In this document: piece after piece, positions 28,583 to 36,206 of the stretch
How positions within the stretch are numbered: the stretch's first letter is position 1
How the letters are laid out: the number at the start of each line of letters is the position of its first letter
Assembly (NCBI RefSeq): GCF_003313385.1
Contig: NZ_QMHN01000001.1
Location: 1,104,097 to 1,168,096, forward strand
Length of the DNA: 64,000 bases
Direction of reading: 5' to 3'
DNA from: Pedobacter chitinilyticus
GTDB lineage: Bacteria > Bacteroidota > Bacteroidia > Sphingobacteriales > Sphingobacteriaceae
Made by a program: the position numbers and the translations under genes
The notes under the pieces: model-generated
The model's input: only the letters and a program-made list of their open reading frames with translations
What the model was told of the DNA's origin: nothing
Database searches by the model: none

Positions 28583-29425
28583 TTAGATAAACCTATTTAT
28601 TTTAAGAGATTTTAAAGGTTTAGGTTTTGTCTCTTCAGACTCAAGCTGCTTTTCGATCATATAATTCATCTTCCATCCTGATGTAAATGATGGTTGAAAT
28701 AAATAATCGTCGCCACGATAGTTTTTAACATCATATACAGCATCAATAGGTATTCTGCCCACGACTTCATAAAGTTCTGCGTATGCTTTAAAATAAAGAT
28801 CTGGCATATACCAAGTAACTTCTGGCTTATCCTCCCAACTACCAAAATTGCAAATTAGTACTTCCGAATTTTCAAAGTCCTTAAGAGTAGGTTTCGTTAG
28901 TTGATTAATTCTTGTTGTAGCTACTAAATTGTAAGCTGTTTCTGGATTGTAATCAGCCGCTAAAACCACAGCGCCACCGTAATTGCCATTAGACATTTTA
29001 AAGCACAAACAATCACCTGCGGCAAATATCGGTACTCTAAGCCTAATTCTTTTTCTTGGCTTTGCTTTAGGCCTATCCGATTTTAATTTTTGTAAAAATT
29101 TCTCCAGCGCAATTCTACGTTTTTTTATGTCTATCTCACTAGCGCCCAACTCAAGCCAGATAGCTAGCTCTTCACCTGTATTAATAACACTCTCTATTTT
29201 TTTTAATATTTCTGTGTCAAGTGATTTTGTTTCCCATAGTGCTTGGCCAAGGGCAAACCAAAGGCTATTTTTTTCGTGCTCTATTTCAAGAATCTCCCAG
29301 TGTGTTTCAATTATTTTTTTCGAAATGTATTCGGGGCGAGCTCCGCTATTGTATTGGTCAAAGAATTCGCTATAAATATCTGCAAATACATCATTGTCTT
29401 TTACACCTGTGCCCCAATTGCCCAT
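28583..29425 (-). CDS. DUF4259-like protein
   Basis: The 280-residue protein begins 'MGNWGTGVKDNDVFADIYSE', matching the 'MGxWGxGxxxND' start of DUF4259 proteins (small immunity or stress-associated proteins of unknown mechanism). The N-terminal helical domain (about 1-125) is followed by a basic linker 'KAKPRKRIRLRV' and a beta-rich C-terminal domain (about 130-260) with 'FAAGDCLCFKMSNGNYGGAV'. It is monocistronic. Function unknown; the N-terminal match is by eye. Confidence 0.65.
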   Translation of the reverse strand: MGNWGTGVKDNDVFADIYSEFFDQYNSGARPEYISKKIIETHWEILEIEHEKNSLWFALGQALWETKSLDTEILKKIESVINTGEELAIWLELGASEIDIKKRRIALEKFLQKLKSDRPKAKPRKRIRLRVPIFAAGDCLCFKMSNGNYGGAVVLAADYNPETAYNLVATTRINQLTKPTLKDFENSEVLICNFGSWEDKPEVTWYMPDLYFKAYAELYEVVGRIPIDAVYDVKNYRGDDYLFQPSFTSGWKMNYMIEKQLESEETKPKPLKSLKINRFI

Positions 29426-29675
29426 TTTGATTCTTCTTTTGTTTCATTACACTTATTAATAGATAGGTATCCAACACCTATAGCTTTTCAAATTGCTCTT
29501 CAACATTATGAAACTTTTCAATAGAAAACAAAAAAGTCTCTAGCTATTCGCTAAAGGTTTTTCCCGAACCCAATACTTGATGATATGCGGAAATAGCTTA
29601 CTTAATCAATTTTTGAGAACCTAGTGGAACTAAGTTTTAACTAAATTAGCCTCAGTTCGTATATTTAAACCCATC

Positions 29676-30173
29676 ATGAATACGCTCCCAAAATCAACTG
29701 CTGCTATTTTGACTTACAAGTCACTCAACAGAGATGTAGATAAAGAGTGGATTGATTGGGCCGTTGAAATGCTGATGAATGGTTTTGATTCGGAGCACTT
29801 AGTCATCTTAGCGGGCATCAGTCCGCCTTATGATCAATTTGAACTACAATCGTTAACCCAAAAAGTATTTCAAGAACTAAAATTGGATTATTCTGACCAG
29901 AAAATGGTGATTAGAAACTATGTATCACACCTATTCACGTTCGAAATTATGGAGAATTCAGATATTCAATCCCTTTTAAAAAGCTTAAGATTGCTAAGAG
30001 ACATTTATTATGAATTAGATTACGGTAGTTATATTAGCCCATTTTATAAATTGTATTATGGTGTTGAAGATCTGCAACATGATGATGTTCAATGGTACAT
30101 CGATGGATTAGATCGATCTAATATTCGGGAAATCGTGAATGGTACTTTTACTAAATGGCTGGCAGAAAATTAG
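29676..30173 (+). CDS. Hypothetical protein, possibly immunity-like
   Basis: The 165-residue cytoplasmic protein is not recognised with certainty. It is acidic and helical ('DKEWIDWAVEMLMNGFDSEH'), with no signal. It is preceded by TATATTTA about 20 nt before the ATG, close to a TAnnTTTG -7 box. Flanking DNA (29426-29675) shows no other gene. Small acidic helical proteins in this type of region are often immunity or accessory proteins, but no toxin partner is visible. Confidence 0.6.
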   Translation: MNTLPKSTAAILTYKSLNRDVDKEWIDWAVEMLMNGFDSEHLVILAGISPPYDQFELQSLTQKVFQELKLDYSDQKMVIRNYVSHLFTFEIMENSDIQSLLKSLRLLRDIYYELDYGSYISPFYKLYYGVEDLQHDDVQWYIDGLDRSNIREIVNGTFTKWLAEN

Positions 30174-30311
30174 AATTGATTAGATGGAAAAATGGCTATT
30201 TCTTTGGCAATTGGAGCTTCCTACATCCTATCGAACAACTCTCCAAATAAACTTTCATATGAAATAGGTTTCGGAAAAAGCTAATTTCTAGACATCAACT
30301 TTTTAATCACC

Positions 30312-30680
30312 TCATTGTCTATCTAAGTTAGCATGCATGATATAGTTTTTAGCCTGAAATAAACTATTATTGATCCTCACCCAGAGCAAAAACCCAACAC
30401 CAACCATCAAAGCAAGTAAACTTAACAGTACAGCATGGTGCATCGCAAAAGGGTTCAAAATATATAGCATCATTAAATTAAAAAATAGGAGAATAAACAT
30501 GATCATTTTCCCTAAACGCTCCTCTTTTTTGTACTTGATACTATAACTTATCTTATAACTGGTTATGGATGCGTGCAGCAATTTGTCGGAAAATGCTACT
30601 GAAGGAGTATCCAACAGCTCTGGTTTAAGCAAAGAAGTCAATTGGTCAGCATTTTTTATTTTCTTATGTTTTTTCATCAT
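30312..30680 (-). CDS. Small two-helix membrane protein, possible anti-sigma partner
   Basis: The 122-residue protein has a cytoplasmic N-terminus (about 1-50, 'KNADQLTSLLKPELLDTPSV') and two transmembrane helices ('MIMFILLFFNLMMLYIL' and 'LLSLLALMVGVGFLLWV'). Its start overlaps the stop of the ECF sigma gene by 4 nt. That overlap and the soluble helical N-terminus make it a probable anti-sigma factor. It has no zinc-binding ZAS motif and no recognised anti-sigma domain, so the assignment rests on context. Confidence 0.7.
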   Translation of the reverse strand: MMKKHKKIKNADQLTSLLKPELLDTPSVAFSDKLLHASITSYKISYSIKYKKEERLGKMIMFILLFFNLMMLYILNPFAMHHAVLLSLLALMVGVGFLLWVRINNSLFQAKNYIMHANLDRQ

Positions 30681-31261
30681 AAATCTTTTAATTCGTCATT
30701 TAATAAAACACTTAATAACTCCTCCAATTTTTTCCTGCCTCGCATGAGCCTCATTTTAATTGCAGATTTTCCAAGCCCAAGTATTTCTGCAATCTCAGCA
30801 ACGCTTTTTTCTCCAAGGTAATGAAGTGTGATCACGATTCTTTCCTCTTCTACCAGTTGGGCAAGTGCCAAATTGATGTATTTTTTTCTGTCGGCCTGTA
30901 CTAGCCCAGCCACTTCTCTCCTTTCGTTTAAGATATATTCAGCGGCACCCGTTTCCTCGTTAAGCTCTACATGGTTTTTACGTGTGGAATTTAACTTGGT
31001 TATCGCGGTGTAGTAAACAATCTTGTAAAGCCAGGTTGAAAACTTGGAGGCGCTTTGAAAGGTAGCCAATGCCTTAAAAGCCTTCATAAACGAATCTTGT
31101 ACCACCTCTTCCGCATCTTCGTTATTTACACAAATTTTAAGGGCCACAGTGTACGCTAAGTTTCGGTAAGTATTAACAAGATATTCAAACCCTTCCCGTT
31201 CGCCCAGAATTGCTTTCTTTAGGTAATAGTCTTCTTCCTTGCGGATTTTTCCGAATAGCAT
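30677..31261 (-). CDS. ECF RNA polymerase sigma factor
   Basis: The 194-residue protein has region 2 ('AFKALATFQSASKFSTWLYK', 'DAEEVVQDSFMKAFKALATF') and region 4 ('GEKSVAEIAEILGLGKSAIK'). It lacks the hydrophobic tail of the SusC-linked sigmas and resembles general ECF sigma factors paired with small membrane anti-sigmas. It is divergent from the genes at 31386 and 31771, with a palindrome between them, which makes those two genes candidate targets. Confidence 0.92.
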   Translation of the reverse strand: MLFGKIRKEEDYYLKKAILGEREGFEYLVNTYRNLAYTVALKICVNNEDAEEVVQDSFMKAFKALATFQSASKFSTWLYKIVYYTAITKLNSTRKNHVELNEETGAAEYILNERREVAGLVQADRKKYINLALAQLVEEERIVITLHYLGEKSVAEIAEILGLGKSAIKMRLMRGRKKLEELLSVLLNDELKDL

Positions 31262-31321
31262 TGTTAGGGCTGTAATTAATTTCCTTTTACTTCAATACTT
31301 AGACTACGCTTTTAAAAGAAA

Positions 31322-31336
31322 GGTCACATTGTGACC
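31322..31336. promoter_or_regulatory. Palindromic operator-like site between divergent genes
   Basis: GGTCAC-ATT-GTGACC is a perfect 6-bp inverted repeat with a 3-nt centre, 60 nt upstream of the sigma start on the minus strand and 50 nt upstream of 31386 on the plus strand. The form fits a dimeric regulator site; the regulator is unknown. Confidence 0.5.
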
Positions 31337-31385
31337 AATGTTAATTATTTCAAGTCTTATGAGTAAATAAGATAAACACAATAAA

Positions 31386-31724
31386 ATGGAAAGTACTTCT
31401 GCTGCACTATTTATATCCATATGCCTAGTGATATTTGGAATTAGCTATTACTATTTCACTACCCGACATAAGGAGCGTATGGAAATCATTGAAAGAGGCC
31501 TCGATCCCCATCATTTTAAAGGCCAGTCAGAATTTTCGTCATGGTTATTGATACTGGGAATTGTAAGCATAGGAATTGCGCTGGGCATTGCAACAGGCAC
31601 TTGGCTAAGTCTGATATTTCCCCAGCAAAAGATCGCTATTTTCTGCTTTTGTATTTTCTTAGGTTTGGGCCTAGCGCTAATTTCTTGTGGTGCACTGTTA
31701 AAAAACATGCGAAAAAAAGATTAG
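31386..31724 (+). CDS. DUF6249-like small membrane protein
   Basis: The 112-residue protein has three hydrophobic helices ('LFISICLVIFGISYYYF', 'LLILGIVSIGIALGIATGTW', 'FCFCIFLGLGLALISCGALL') and the short 'HKERMEIIERGLDP' segment between helices 1 and 2 that is typical of DUF6249 membrane proteins of Bacteroidota. Such genes commonly sit beside ECF sigma factors. It is divergent from the sigma at 30677 and 46 nt ahead of the serine hydrolase, with which it may be cotranscribed. Confidence 0.72.
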   Translation: MESTSAALFISICLVIFGISYYYFTTRHKERMEIIERGLDPHHFKGQSEFSSWLLILGIVSIGIALGIATGTWLSLIFPQQKIAIFCFCIFLGLGLALISCGALLKNMRKKD

Positions 31725-31770
31725 TGTAACCGCCAAAACCATTATCCGTTTAACCTTATCATTAAAAAAA

Positions 31771-33429
31771 ATGAAAACATCATTAAGGGCATTGCTATGC
31801 CTTAGCTTTTCTATGCTAGCTCCAGCAATTACAAATGCACAGGTAAATACAAACATCATTGACTCATTGGTGGCAACTGAAGGGCTTACCAACAATGCTC
31901 CTGGTACTGTTATCTATCTTTCTAGTGGCGATAAAGTACTTTATCAAAAAGCCTTTGGAAAGGCGAACGTTGAGCTTGATGTGGACATGAAGGTGGACCA
32001 TGTTTTTCGCATTGGCTCGATTAGCAAACAGTTTACGGCTTGTGCAATCCTTAAACTCATGGAGCAAGGAAAATTATCGCTTGGTGACGATATCCGTAAA
32101 TATATTCCAGGTTTTCCGCAGAAAAATGAAATCATCACCATTGAAGCGCTGTTAACGCATACCGCTGGAATAATTAACTATACTGGTTTATCTGGCTTTA
32201 CGGAAGAAGTGAAACGAAAGGATTTAAGCCCTAAACAACTGATTGATTTTTTTAAAGATGAACCGCTAGCATTTAAACCAGGTACGGCTTATAAATATTC
32301 TAATTCGGGATACGTGCTTTTGGGCTATATGATAGAAAAGCTTACTGGCAAAACTTATGGCGAATATATTGACGAGGTTATTTTTAAACCTTTAGGGATG
32401 AAAAATTCATATTATGATAGCCCTACCAAACTAATTGCGGGCCGGGTACCTGGATATGTACTAAGAAACGGGCAATACCGTAATGCAGATTTCCTTAGCA
32501 TGACTTTGCCTTATGCCGCGGGCTCGCTGGTTTCTAATCCTGCGGATATTCAAAAATGGTATCATGCTTTGCATAACGGTCAGTTTTTAAAGCCCGAAAC
32601 GCTAATAAAAGCATTCAGTTCCTTTAAACTTAACAATGGGACTTTAATTGGTTATGGCTATGGTTGGGAAGTGGGCAATGTACAGGGAAGTGCAAGCGTT
32701 AAGCATGTTGGGGTAGTAAATGGCTTTTTTACCTATGCAGCCTATTTACCACAGGAGAATTTGTCGATATCCATTTTTAGAAACTGCGACAATGCTGCCG
32801 AATTGGATATTATCGCATCGAAAATACTGGCCTTTGCGTTGGGAAAGCCCTATCACTTTAGAAAAATTACCTTGACAGCGTTGGAGATGGAGCATTACCA
32901 GGGCGTATACAAGCTAGAAAATGGTGGTGAATATACGATTAGGTTAGAGGACGGCAACCTGATGTATTATTACCAGGGTGGTATAAAAACCCCTTTGAAC
33001 GCCTACGAGAAAGGACATTTCACACTAGGAAACACTTTAACTAGTTTTCATTTTATTAAAGATAGCTTTGGGAAGATAAACGGTTTCACTATTGATGGTA
33101 CAGGGCTAGCTTATAAAGCTAGTCGTAAAAACATAAAGGTTGAAGCGCAAAAGAAAATGAGTATACCAACCAAGTTGCTACAGCGTTACACTGGTAGGTA
33201 TCAGTTTAGCCCTGGGCCTGTTTTTGAAGTTGTATTAGAAGGTGATAAGCTATTTGGTCAGGTAGGAAATGACAAAAAGGAACTTATCCCTTTTGCAGCA
33301 CATCAATTTTTTGCCCGATACTTAGATGCATCAATCATTTTTAATATGGATGCTAAGGGTAATGTAATGGGCCTTACAAAAATTCAAAATAGTGAAATGA
33401 TCGCTAAAAGACTCCAATCTCCTCTTTAG
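31771..33429 (+). CDS. Serine hydrolase, class C beta-lactamase-like
   Basis: The 552-residue protein has a signal peptide (MKTSLRALLCLSFSMLAPAI, cleavage near 23). The penicillin-recognising fold has its three motifs: SISK (nucleophile Ser83, Lys86), YSN in 'KYSNSGYVLLG', and HVG in 'KHVGVVNGF' in place of KTG. About 180 further residues form C-terminal beta domains found in D-aminopeptidase or esterase-type members. Substrate may be D-amino-acid peptides, peptidoglycan fragments or esters; beta-lactam resistance is not implied. It probably belongs to the regulon of the neighbouring sigma factor. Confidence 0.88.
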   Translation: MKTSLRALLCLSFSMLAPAITNAQVNTNIIDSLVATEGLTNNAPGTVIYLSSGDKVLYQKAFGKANVELDVDMKVDHVFRIGSISKQFTACAILKLMEQGKLSLGDDIRKYIPGFPQKNEIITIEALLTHTAGIINYTGLSGFTEEVKRKDLSPKQLIDFFKDEPLAFKPGTAYKYSNSGYVLLGYMIEKLTGKTYGEYIDEVIFKPLGMKNSYYDSPTKLIAGRVPGYVLRNGQYRNADFLSMTLPYAAGSLVSNPADIQKWYHALHNGQFLKPETLIKAFSSFKLNNGTLIGYGYGWEVGNVQGSASVKHVGVVNGFFTYAAYLPQENLSISIFRNCDNAAELDIIASKILAFALGKPYHFRKITLTALEMEHYQGVYKLENGGEYTIRLEDGNLMYYYQGGIKTPLNAYEKGHFTLGNTLTSFHFIKDSFGKINGFTIDGTGLAYKASRKNIKVEAQKKMSIPTKLLQRYTGRYQFSPGPVFEVVLEGDKLFGQVGNDKKELIPFAAHQFFARYLDASIIFNMDAKGNVMGLTKIQNSEMIAKRLQSPL

Positions 33430-33484
33430 ATTAGGTTGAAAGCACAAATTAGCATTTGCTATGCATATAAATTACCAAATAGAA

Positions 33485-33513
33485 AAAGCCTTTAGCGATT
33501 TGCTAAAGGCTTT
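33485..33513 (+). terminator. Bidirectional hairpin after the serine hydrolase
   Basis: AAAGCCTTTAGC / GCTAAAGGCTTT, 12 perfect pairs with a 5-nt loop, 55 nt past the stop. The T run is better on the minus strand (TTTTTCT) than on the plus strand. Confidence 0.6.
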
Positions 33514-33515
33514 AG

Positions 33516-33617
33516 AGTTGTACCGTTCAAGATGACTATTTTGAACACCTAGAGCGCTTTTGCAGACTATTAGAACCGATAATTGAAGACTTGAAAAGCA
33601 AAGGCTTTATAGAATAA
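33516..33617 (+). pseudogene. C-terminal remnant of an unknown gene
   Basis: A 33-residue frame without a start (…DDYFEHLERFCRLLEPIIED…) ends at a stop at 33617. It looks like the tail of a helical protein from a mobile element. The rest of 33618-34101 holds no gene that can be supported. Confidence 0.3.
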
Positions 33618-34101
33618 GATTAGTTTTTTAGAAAATAATTTGAATTGGATCAACCTCTATCGGACTACTTTAGAACCTTTAATTTGGCAATATCCAAATA
33701 AAATAGTTTAGAATTGGTTGTGGGAAATTTGCTGGGAAATTAATGAATATTGTGAGTAATTGTAGATTTCGGTAATAGTAGCCAGTCCATTCCGTTCCAA
33801 ACTGTCCACTCCAACTGATCATTTTTGTTTTTCATCCCGACTGCGTTTCTCACCCACCACTTACATTTTCCGATCCAGACACCACAAGTAAACAAGCTCC
33901 CATACCTGCCTTTTGCGTAGCAAAAGCATCGGAATAGCTCCCTGACATCACTAAATAACCCTACGTAAATTTAGTTTAACAAACCACATCGAAACTTCTT
34001 GAAAAAACCGATTATAAAGCGATCAGAGTCGTTAAAACATAGCGCCCGAAACATTATCCCGAAACATACCAACACACGATCAAACAAGCTTAAAATCAGT
34101 C

Positions 34102-34185
34102 GACTGGACACTTTCAAGCGAAATAGACTGGACACTTTGGAGCGAAAAAAGTGGCCACTTTGAAAAAAAACAGGTGGCCACTTTT
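34102..34185. repeat. Four direct repeats resembling an IS21-type element end
   Basis: TGGACACTTT occurs at about 34105 and 34129 and TGGCCACTTT at about 34152 and 34174, spaced 22-24 bp apart, in the pattern GACTGGACACTTT..GCGAAA. Multiple spaced transposase-binding repeats of this kind are typical of IS21-family ends. No istA or istB gene is present, so this would be a solo end or remnant at the left side of the island. Confidence 0.5.
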
Positions 34186-34324
34186 AGGATATCCTCCAGT
34201 ATGGCAGCTTATTTCTGTCTTTCAGGAGGATTAACGTTTCTTCAATAACCTTAGGTATCCTCCATCAACTAAGTGGCAAATACAAACACAAATTTATTCC
34301 TATATTGCAGCACATTAAATATTC

Positions 34325-34909
34325 ATGAGAAAATTAATTCTCTCCGCTACGGCACTATTGCTGGCAACAGTGACCATTTCCTGCAAAGACAAGAAGACTG
34401 AAGGTATCGAAAAAATGACCGATACAATCAATAAACACATAGACGACGGACTGTTCAAGGAGAATGTGACCACGACACTTCGTGAGGTCACGTTCCTATC
34501 GGTAGATACCCTAACCGAAAATACGTTGGATACCCTACGTCAAGTTAAGAACCAGGAGAAAATAGATAACTTCCTATCGGAGACTAGACAATATCAATCC
34601 CTGATGAAAAACGAGCTTTCGCAGATGAGATTACAGAAAAGTCTCGGTTGGACAGTACTTTTCAACAATACCAAGAACGATTTCGAGGAACATCAGGGAA
34701 AAGCGAAAGCCCTACTTGATTCGATCAACGCTTATGAAAATACGAATCAAAAAATAAAAAATCGCATCAAAACCAACAAGAACCCGAAACCGGTCTATGA
34801 AATGAAAATGCTCATCAAGTTGACGATGAACAAAGGCAACGAAAGCCACAACCTTCTGGATACTTCCTTTTATCATTTTAACGAATCATTCGTGATGCTA
34901 AGACAGTAA
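34325..34909 (+). CDS. Hypothetical lipoprotein
   Basis: The 194-residue protein begins with a lipoprotein signal (MRKLILSATALLLATVTISC, Cys20) and continues as a hydrophilic, helical, Lys/Asn/Thr-rich protein with coiled-coil character ('ENTNQKIKNRIKTNKNPKP'). It is probably anchored to the periplasmic face of a membrane or exposed at the surface. It is alone on the plus strand at the left of the island, next to IS-like repeats. No family is recognised. Confidence 0.6.
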   Translation: MRKLILSATALLLATVTISCKDKKTEGIEKMTDTINKHIDDGLFKENVTTTLREVTFLSVDTLTENTLDTLRQVKNQEKIDNFLSETRQYQSLMKNELSQMRLQKSLGWTVLFNNTKNDFEEHQGKAKALLDSINAYENTNQKIKNRIKTNKNPKPVYEMKMLIKLTMNKGNESHNLLDTSFYHFNESFVMLRQ

Positions 34910-35033
34910 TGTAATATCGACGGTCAGCTTTTCTCTACCAAACCGTATCAGATATGTTCATTGGAAAGGTTTACCCACCTTCCTGAGATGACAACATTTT
35001 TATAGTCAATTTTTTTGACAAATTACTTATTGT

Positions 35034-35089
35034 CAACTCTTTCCAGAACCGTTGGGACCCGCAAAAACGTAGAGCTGTGCCCTGGCCAT
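35034..35089 (-). pseudogene. Truncated zeta-toxin/AAA-type kinase start
   Basis: An ATG at 35089 overlaps the stop of the preceding small gene (TAATG). It reads MARAQLYVFAGPNGSGKS and then a stop at 35034. The Walker A loop GPNGSGKS directly after the start is the hallmark of zeta-toxin-type kinases, where the next residue should be T. The remaining roughly 180 residues are absent: the downstream DNA (34910-35033) shows no continuation in any frame. Confidence 0.6.
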
Positions 35090-35325
35090 TATAGCACCCT
35101 TAGGGTAACCGTACTACCGCTGTCCACATCGACCCTTACCAGTTCCCTGCGGTCACGGTAAGCTCGGATGAACAGGTCATTGGAAGTACAGAGTTCATTA
35201 CGATAGAGGTTATAGAACCCGCGGCGAAGATTATCACGCTTCACCTCCACGATACGTGCCCGTACCATTCCCGCCTGTTCCTTCAGCGAACGCTCAAATA
35301 AAGGTATGAACTTAACTTTTGCCAT
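35089..35325 (-). CDS. Small basic protein, probable partner of a lost zeta-type toxin
   Basis: The 78-residue protein is basic and lacks a signal. It is coupled by stop-start overlap to the truncated Walker A fragment, the arrangement seen for small proteins encoded ahead of zeta-type toxins in Bacteroidota. It may be an antitoxin or accessory protein that outlived its toxin. It could also be the last gene of the minus-strand defence block, since it lies 71 nt downstream of the gene at 35397. Confidence 0.5.
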   Translation of the reverse strand: MAKVKFIPLFERSLKEQAGMVRARIVEVKRDNLRRGFYNLYRNELCTSNDLFIRAYRDRRELVRVDVDSGSTVTLRVL

Positions 35326-35396
35326 ATCGATCTACAGTATCCACAAATCTATAAGAATGCGTAAAAAAAACTGGCATCCTAAACGCTAAAAGCGAC

Positions 35397-36152
35397 TCAT
35401 TGTTCATTTTCCAAGTTCTTTAACCTTTTATAGAGCAAATCTCGCATTTTAAAATTCACACGTTCTACCTTTTTGAACTGTTCAGCAGTAGCTTCCCGGT
35501 ATTTCTTTTGTATTCCAAGCAACTCTTCATTCAACTCGTTACGGATTCTTGCCAATTCTAGGGGTTTATCTTTTTCCACTACCATCTCTATTTCTGTTTT
35601 TGAGAAAGCGTAGAATAGCTTGTAGGTGGTATCTAAAACAACCTTATGTAGCTCGATAATGTGGCTAAACAAATCTCCTTTCAATACGATAAACTCGCCA
35701 TCATATACGAAAAGTTCCAAATGTGCAGTGGCCAGTTCGAATTCGTATTGTCGCTGCTCAATTTCCAGATATTTACGCGTATTCACCTCTTTATAATTCT
35801 GCAATTCGTAACCGTAAAAAGAAAACCTCATCAGGGAATATATCCACACGGATTTTTGCTTGTTAAAATCAAAGATGGCATCCCGCTCAGAGTTTTTGAG
35901 ATTGAGCCTATGTTGGTTATCTAGCGAACGTTGCGCTTTCAACATTTCAGTTTGCTGCGCAAGATCAGATTTTATGTTCTCTACGACTTCTGTTATTTCA
36001 CCGATATCTTCCTTTGTAGCTTGATTAGCGGCCTTTGCTTCAAAATATTTCGGTAAATAGTTCTTCAGGACATAGAATACGGACAACGATAATATAATTA
36101 CGAGCCCTTCAATAAGGTATTTTTTTTCTTCCATCATCCCGCTGTTTATCAA
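35397..36152 (-). CDS. Membrane-anchored coiled-coil protein in defence block
   Basis: The 251-residue protein has one N-terminal transmembrane helix ('LIEGLVIILSLSVFYVL', about 13-30), then an amphipathic coiled coil ('EDIGEITEVVENIKSDLAQQ') and a helical cytoplasmic domain. It lies 54 nt downstream of the SMC-like ATPase gene in the same direction. Small membrane-anchored partners of SMC-like ATPases could act as effector or anchor, but no family is recognised. ATGs at 36137 and 36134 are alternative starts. Confidence 0.65.
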   Translation of the reverse strand: MINSGMMEEKKYLIEGLVIILSLSVFYVLKNYLPKYFEAKAANQATKEDIGEITEVVENIKSDLAQQTEMLKAQRSLDNQHRLNLKNSERDAIFDFNKQKSVWIYSLMRFSFYGYELQNYKEVNTRKYLEIEQRQYEFELATAHLELFVYDGEFIVLKGDLFSHIIELHKVVLDTTYKLFYAFSKTEIEMVVEKDKPLELARIRNELNEELLGIQKKYREATAEQFKKVERVNFKMRDLLYKRLKNLENEQ

Positions 36153-36206
36153 AAATCAAGTTGGCATGTCCCTGTTAGAAACTATTATCAAATGCCAGTT
36201 CAAAAA

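Noticed and set aside
28421..28615. 64-codon plus-strand frame
   Set aside because: The opposite strand carries a better protein-like remnant at 28402-28515, and the frame overlaps the end of the DUF4259-like gene.
33430..35033. Duplicated tRNA-Arg 3' end as left attachment site
   Set aside because: Reading the likely left boundary by eye gave no copy of the tRNA 3' sequence. The left end of the island remains unplaced.
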